Source: Hygrocybe punicea
Taxonomy: Eukaryota; Basidiomycota; Agaricomycetes; Agaricales; Hygrophoraceae
DNA length: 64,000 nucleotides
Direction of reading: 5' to 3'
Assembly (NCBI GenBank): GCA_963556145.1
Contig: OY744470.1
Span: 3,100,001 to 3,164,000 of the forward strand
Numbering within the stretch: the first letter of the stretch is position 1; the number at the start of each line of letters is the position of its first letter. Positions 57,865-64,000 of this stretch are shown here, one piece after another. Below the pieces are notes generated by a model, which was not told the origin of the DNA, ran no database searches, and was given only the letters and a program-made list of their open reading frames with translations. The position numbers and the translations under genes were made by a program.

Positions 57865-60800
57865 GAAGGGATGGGGGCGAGCTTTAAATTTGGTTGTTGG
57901 GAGGAGAAAAAAAGTTTTTGATCAAGTTTTATGTATTTACGAGACCGATGCGGTCCGGACTTATATCGCTCGTAAGCCCGTTAAGGATTTGTGCAGGTTT
58001 GGCCGGGGTCGAAACTCAGTGATGCTTATCATCGTCTTCACACAGACAACCGTTGCGAGCGGCTTAGTTTCAACGACCATCGAGCCCTTTGCACCAAATA
58101 CAGGATCTGAACACAGAACGGGTTCGCAAAATCTCTCCATCCACGCTTGACCTGCAGGTTAAACTTGCTGTTTTTCTTTTACAGTATTGCTTCCGCCGGT
58201 TCACTTGGCTTATTTTGCCCAAATGCCGCTCTTCTCCGATAATCCCTATGTCGCCGGCATATTTTTATCATCAATTGCAAGGCAGCCCCATCTACATCGG
58301 TCGGTTGCTCTCGCTTGCTTTATTCCTCGGAAATATTGCATTTCTCTTCCCCATCGGACTTGCGCTTCCTCTCCTGCCTCCCACATGAGCACGGACCAAT
58401 ATCACCTTCTGGCTGTGTGCCCTGGTCATCTGCTCCACCTCTCAGCTTCAGGGAACGATTCACCCCTACCATGTGTACCCCACATTCTGCTATGATTTGT
58501 CTGCCAAGTCCGTGGTCATACACTCGCGACCCTATCTGCCCTTCCAGAAGTTGATCAAATAATCGCCTCGTTCGATCACGAGGATCATATGCGTGATTCG
58601 CCCAAGTACAACAAAGCCCATCAAGTGACTCCAACTGCACGACAAAAGCGCCGTGTTCCCTGTCCTCGTTGTCTGTGAATGTCGCCACCAAAGTCTCCCT
58701 TGCAGGCCTAGCTACTCCTGCTTTATATTCTTTCGACAGGATAGTACCCTATTACTCTGATACTCTGATAACGACAAGATTATTTTCCTGCCTGGTCGCT
58801 TACCAACCTGCCGGTCTTTTTCTGGGGTTTGGTGATAAGCAAACCATTCCCATCCATCCTCCGCCCTCCTGCACTCGCAACTTGACTCGAACGATAAGCA
58901 AACGTTTTCTCGCCAAGTTGATCACGAACAACTAGAACCCTGGATGGCTGCACAATTGATTGTGTGCGAACGCGCCTTCAGGGTCGCTCTCCTTGGAGAA
59001 AAAAAAAACAATATACGTCGGGTCCTAAGCCCCGCGGGGTCTGATGTCATCTAAACGTCCTGCCAGTGGAGAATCGGTGGTGGATCTACAAAATCGTACA
59101 TCTCGAGTTCGGACCGGGGCGCTATCGGTTGTATCTAGACGCTGCACTAGTGCGAACAGCAATGGGCTCCTTGCTGTATTCGAATATACTTGTTTGCCAG
59201 TGAATACAGCACGGTCTGCTTCCATTGAACGACGCGAAGCGAGTGGAGATTATTATATAACTCGTTTGATGCGCGCCCCGAAGTCATTTCTGCCGAGTTG
59301 ACAGATATACATTGATATTGTGCATAAGTGGCAAGTGTAACAAACAAAAAAGCCGTTCCTTGGGATACAGGTGTCGAATGTACTAGTGGTAGATCTCATG
59401 AGGCGTTGGGCGGCCACTGGAAGCCATTCATTTCGACTGAAACGGGGTAAATACTTTTGTCAATGGCACTGGCATGACATTTCGGTCAACTGGGGATTAT
59501 TAATGGGGCAGAATACCTTCAGGACCAATGGTGCATGGCAAAGACCGGCGGCCTTCCGATTCCCAAAAAAAGCGGGAATGGGTTTCCAAGCAACTTTGGA
59601 TCGTACACCCGTGCTCGTCGGATTTGCAACTCAGATTTTTATTGATAAACAATGATTTACCCGGCAGTGATGGGGCCATGTAGAGGATAGTGGTTCATAG
59701 TATACGTTCGCGGGGTCAGTCTGCCAAGACCACCCATATAGTACTCATATATCGAACAAACGCGCATTTCAGAATACATATGAAGTAGGAGAAGAAGTCC
59801 TCACCAAAAAGTATCTTACCTCCCGGAATCTGACGACAATACATAACCAAGGACCGACTTGACTCGGGGAAGCACGACCGTAAAGTTAACAGGGACGATG
59901 TTGAACTAGGAGAAGGTGCGATAGAGTGAAGCGCCTGCAAAATGTCACCGGTACCCTCACAAGTAACCAAGTGCCTGAAGTTACGCCCCGACAACGACTC
60001 GGAATTCTGAACCAGCCAAACTCGTGCACGAATACTGGGTTAACAAGATACGGTCAAGCCGAGACCAAAACGGTAAGGAATCCACCATCAAAGCTTGAAC
60101 TCTGTGAACAGAAAATGTTTCTTGTCCATGCTCTACCTGTGCTGGAGGGGCAACAATGACGTGCTGCATTTAACTTGCAACTGGAAATGTGACAGATCCA
60201 AGCCCAACGCTTCCTGTCTGGCTTTGCATCTGTTCCGTGTGCGATAAAGATGTCAACAAAGGCCCCTGGGCGAGAGACAAGGATTCAAATATCTATTTTA
60301 TGTAAGTGAGAACATAGGGACAGGGAACCAAGAAATGGACGAACGATATAGTCTAAACCTCGTAAATGGTGATATCCTTGGAGATCCATGAAAACGACGT
60401 TACAGTCATTTTCGTAGTTGTGTGTGCTAACATCCGCGTTCGGGTCCATCTGCAGGGACACACCAGGCCGAGAAAGCGTGATATCTGCGAAGTTGGATTT
60501 TCTGGGTCCCATCGCTACCACGGGAGAGGCCGATGCATCACCACCAAGGGAAGATAACGAAGGGCATAGCCTCCCCAACATAAATAGCCGTAGTCCGATC
60601 AAACCATTTAAGGAAGTCGGGAGACAATGTGGGTTTCGCTTTGATGCCGTGGAATTGGACAACCTTATGGAAACTGATGCGCTTGTCCAACTTGCCCAAT
60701 TGGGCGGGACTGAGAGGTCCTGATTGCAACATCGTTCAATCTGCCATCGGCTACCAATTCAGAAAACTCAAAGTTGGGAATGGCGGCGCACTTTTATGTT

Positions 60801-61925
60801 AGGTGCCTCGGTGTTGTGGCAGGATATATATATAGTGATCCTTCGGCATCTGTGTTTTGATGGCTTGCTTCCACTTCGTCATGAAATACGATAATCCAGG
60901 GGAATCATACCAGACACAGCATGGATGCCTACGTCCGTGGTCTACAAAATGCAATGAATTAATAAGCCGGCCAAATCGCACAGAATGAGAATAACTGACG
61001 GCATGGTATCACTGCCACCACCGAAACTCATGTTTAAGGCCGAGGTCTCGCGACGTGTTTTTCTTTATCAGATAGGTAAGGAAGACTGTGACATCAGCGC
61101 TACTTCACAAACCACACGCCAACCGATCGTTCGGAACATTGTAGAGAGTTTCGAGACTCACAGGCGGTATTATGAGTTATATCAGGCGAAGAAACCCTGT
61201 CTTGTATGCATATATGGGTAATGCAGATTTTTGTGAAGCAAAATCAGTGGGAAATTATTAGAGCCAATCGTGAGCCTCACCGGTATATCGCATCAATAAA
61301 AGAGTCATAAGAGTTTGGAAACAGTATCTAGGATAAATGTCAACTCCTGCAGACCAATTTCTGAATCGTCAGGCAAGGAAGCATCTTGGTTAATGCGTTC
61401 AGGGCGTTGGATCTGATGAAAGCATCAGTGATCTCGAGATGAAACAGGTCCGCCATAGCACATCAGTAACACTCCCTCGATAATTTGACATCTGCATCGC
61501 CGAAGAACATTGACAACCTAACGAATGAATGCACGTCGTATGGTGTTGATGATAAGAGCAGATATACCGGCATATACACTAAGGAAGAGGGGAGTCAGGG
61601 TAGGCTGGTTCGAGGAATATACGAGGAGAACTACATCGAGGAACTTGAAAGAACCATGTTACTGATCGATGAAGCACCCGTCTCCAGAAATCCTCCTTCC
61701 AACTTCCAGGTTGATGCGATAGAGAAAAGCTATGACGGTGCCCCATTGCGGCTGCCACGCCTTCCGAAGACTTCCGACCAGAACCCCCACTCAAGCGAAC
61801 GTGCATCTCGGAATGCCGCAATTCTGCCAGTGGACCACATGATGGCATTTGCATGATCCCCAACGCTGACTCGTGCTCCAAAGATCACCATGACCATTGA
61901 CCAGTGACCCTAGCTCCTGCCCGTC
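57865..61925. other. 4-kb stretch without a supported gene
   Basis: It lies between the divergent starts of the bZIP gene and the deacetylase gene, so both promoters are here. Frames of 60-125 residues exist, such as 61485-61856 plus (123 aa) and 60285-60662 minus (125 aa), but none shows a known motif. The minus-strand fragment 60799-60981 ends in YILPQHRGT, faintly like an alpha/beta hydrolase, too weak to call. An A9 run is at about 59000. Confidence 0.45.
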
Positions 61926-64000
61926 ATGGCTGTCACCAATGGCCTCGTGTGTTTCACGAACTGCGCGTTATCGCTAGAAGATGGAAGTTTGATTGAAAAG
62001 GATCTATGGATTGATGAGTTTCGTGGTATCGTTTTGGATGCTCAGGTAGCAGTAACTCGCAAAGTGTGCTGTGGATCAATTATTAACCACGACTGGCATC
62101 CATTGCAGAGCACATTTTTCACAAGAAAAGAAAGGCCAGACCATATAATTGATCTGGGAGGGAACATCATGAGGTGAGGAAACCGTTTATGCTGTCGTTC
62201 AACTCGCAAATTGTGATGTGCCGAACGAATTGAATTTATAATAACTTCTGGCATCGCTATTACCAGCCCGGGATTTTTAGACATTCAGATCAACGGGGCG
62301 TACGGGGTTGACTTTTCGGTTTACGATGGAAATGATCCCACCTACAATCATGGTCTGAGGGCAGTGACTGAGAAGATCGTCGAAACCGGGGTGACGTCGT
62401 ATGTCCAGCCCGTCCCTTTCTCCCGTTTGGAGATTGATATCAAACCATCTGGAAAAGACTGGTACCAACCATCATTGTGAGTTCGTTTTCTTTTGTGCCA
62501 TCCGAAAACGCTTCTCACCATCCCCATCTCAGACGCAAGACAAGTCATTGTACCCCAGACTTCTCAAGCTCCTCCGACCCTGTTCCTCGCCCAACTCGGC
62601 GACTATCCTTGGATGGCATGCCGAAGGTCCTTTTTTGGAGCCCGCCAAGCGTGGTGCACATGCACCTCTACTCCTCCTATCCGCAGACGATGGATTCTCC
62701 TCGTTCGAAAATGTTTATGGTGTCGAAAACTTGGTAGACGCACAGGAATGGCTGATGGCAGGCAATGTGGAGCACGATGAGGGCGTCGGCGTTAGAATCA
62801 TTACCGCAGCGCCAGAGATTCGCGGTGTCATGGATGCCGCACAAGAACTGACCACTCGTGGTATTGTGTTCGCAATTGGTCACAGGTAGTTATTTTGCGA
62901 AAAGCTTTCCCCTTTCTATATTGGAATCTAATCTGTCGCCACAGCATTGCCACGAGCGATATCGCCACCGCGGCCGTCATGCGCGGTGCGCGACTCATAA
63001 CCCATCTATTCAATGCTATGCCTCAACTCCATCACCGTGATCCCTCCATCATCGGTCTTCTTGGCGCTAAACCCCATATCTCACCGTCACCATCACTGTC
63101 AGGCCTTCCGTCAACCAAGTCGCCTGATCATAGCAAGCCGTCGATTCTTGAATGTCCTGAAATTTCCTCGTCGTCAGAGGCGTTCAGTGACATCGAGACA
63201 CCCCCAATAACACCTGCTATCACACCACATCATATCATCAGCGGGACAACGACACCTTTCGACCGCCAGGCTGATAGGAACGGCAACGGTGTTCGGCATA
63301 CACACGAGGCCGTAGATATCCCATTTCAGAAACCTTTCTACGATATCATTGTGGATGGCATACATTCGCATCCTAACTCGGTCAGGGTGAGTTGACATTT
63401 ATGTTTTTGAGAATAACCAACAATACATTTTTCTCCTGTCCGTAGCTGGCATATTCTGCCTACCCCGAAGGGTGCATTCTCATCACGGACGGTGCGTCTC
63501 GTCAAGCTTCAACTGTTTTTTTTTTTTTTTGTAAAATCACCTCCCGCTACTAAAACATTAGCAATGAAGATTCTGGACCCTCATCTGCGCGACGGTGTAC
63601 ATGAGTGGAGGGATGGGAAGCGATTTGTGAAGGAAGGTGATAAACTCTATTTGGAGGGCACAGACACCCTTGCTGGCAGGTTCGTTCAATCGGATGGTCT
63701 GCTCGACAACGCTTTAACCATGTTACTCTCTGCAGTGTAGTCACCCTGGATAAATGTGTCCGCAATTTTTCGCGATTCACGGGTTGTTCACTCGGCGAAG
63801 CGATCAAATGTGCGACTTACAACCCTGCCAAGTACGTCTACTTTCTTTGTGATATATGAGGAATAATCATTATCTCGGTTAAAAAGGTGTCTAGGGATCG
63901 AAAATAAAAAAGGAACGCTACGTCCAGGGGCCGATGCTGATCTGGTTGTACTTGACAGACAAGGACACGTCCTTAGTACTTGGGTGAAGGGTAAGGAAGT
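61926..64000 (+). CDS. nagA: N-acetylglucosamine-6-phosphate deacetylase, 3' end outside window
   Basis: Ten exons are visible: 61926-62045, 62109-62173, 62267-62398, 62458-62476, 62533-62885, 62945-63386, 63446-63491, 63562-63679, 63736-63831 and 63887 to the window edge. The joins are phase-correct. Motifs in order: [43 protein letters not shown] with a metal-binding Glu, IGHSIATSD and THLFNAM with metal-binding His, [27 protein letters not shown] with the catalytic Asp, and [15 protein letters not shown]. The enzyme removes acetate from GlcNAc 6-phosphate in the use of chitin-derived GlcNAc. A Ser/Pro/Thr rich insert of about 80 residues follows [14 protein letters not shown]. Only the last residues are missing. 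Confidence 0.93.

Noticed and set aside
61485..61856. 123-aa frame just upstream of the deacetylase
   Set aside because: No motif and overlapped by a 100-aa frame on the other strand; in the promoter region of the deacetylase.
1..64000. CRISPR arrays, bacterial operons, phage genes, rRNA
   Set aside because: None seen; gene structure and repeats are those of a fungal nuclear genome.

Overview
The window looks like nuclear DNA of a filamentous basidiomycete (Agaricomycetes type). The genes carry many introns of about 48-60 nt with GT-AG borders, and recognisable proteins include UTP20, CTK3, NMN adenylyltransferase, GlcNAc-6-phosphate deacetylase, a MYND-finger protein, a CHAT protein relic and an ACS-family transporter. 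No prokaryotic operon structure, CRISPR array or convincing rRNA/tRNA gene was seen.

Left part (1-24271) is a transposon graveyard. A decayed Ty1/copia element (1-5374, 5' LTR outside the window) carries a young non-autonomous hAT element (929-1813) inside it and itself sits in a foldback element (5375-6057). Further hAT-type elements, recognised by TAGTG...CACTA ends and in several cases 8-bp target duplications, lie at 7073-8355, 9146-10494, 12190-13470, 13728-15829 and (3' part only) 15999-16482. Several share an exon rich in CAG/CTG triplets, in two of them with a well formed intron. The copy at 13728-15829 is inserted in one LTR and carries a second LTR of the same family inside it. From 17383 to 24271 lies a large decayed hAT element that still shows a BED finger, DUF659-like and hATC-like transposase pieces. 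It is broken by several near-perfect palindromes inserted at TA dinucleotides, one of which was in turn hit by a Tc1/mariner-type element and a 472-bp insert with pol III-like boxes.

Right part (24272-64000) is ordinary gene space. In order: a small single-pass membrane protein with a PPxY motif (+), a mannose-1-phosphate guanylyltransferase of bacterial type (-), a TPR/CHAT pseudogene (-), CTK3 (+), UTP20 (-, 13 exons, 2563 aa), a 77-aa membrane/coiled-coil protein (-), a MYND-finger protein (+), an anion:cation symporter (+, 14 exons), a DUF1279-like membrane protein (-), a probable mitochondrial protein of unknown role (+), a second intact foldback element, NMN adenylyltransferase (-), a bZIP transcription factor (-) and the start of GlcNAc-6-phosphate deacetylase (+). 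Two stretches (51256-55979 and 57865-61925) hold no gene that can be supported.

The genes are unlinked housekeeping functions (ribosome biogenesis, CTD phosphorylation, NAD synthesis, GDP-mannose, GlcNAc breakdown, transport); there is no clear biosynthetic or defence cluster. The unusual biology is in the transposons: nested insertions with readable order, a family of non-autonomous hAT elements carrying a CAG-rich exon, and families of long palindromes targeting TA. Exon borders were worked out by eye from reading frame continuity and GT-AG signals.
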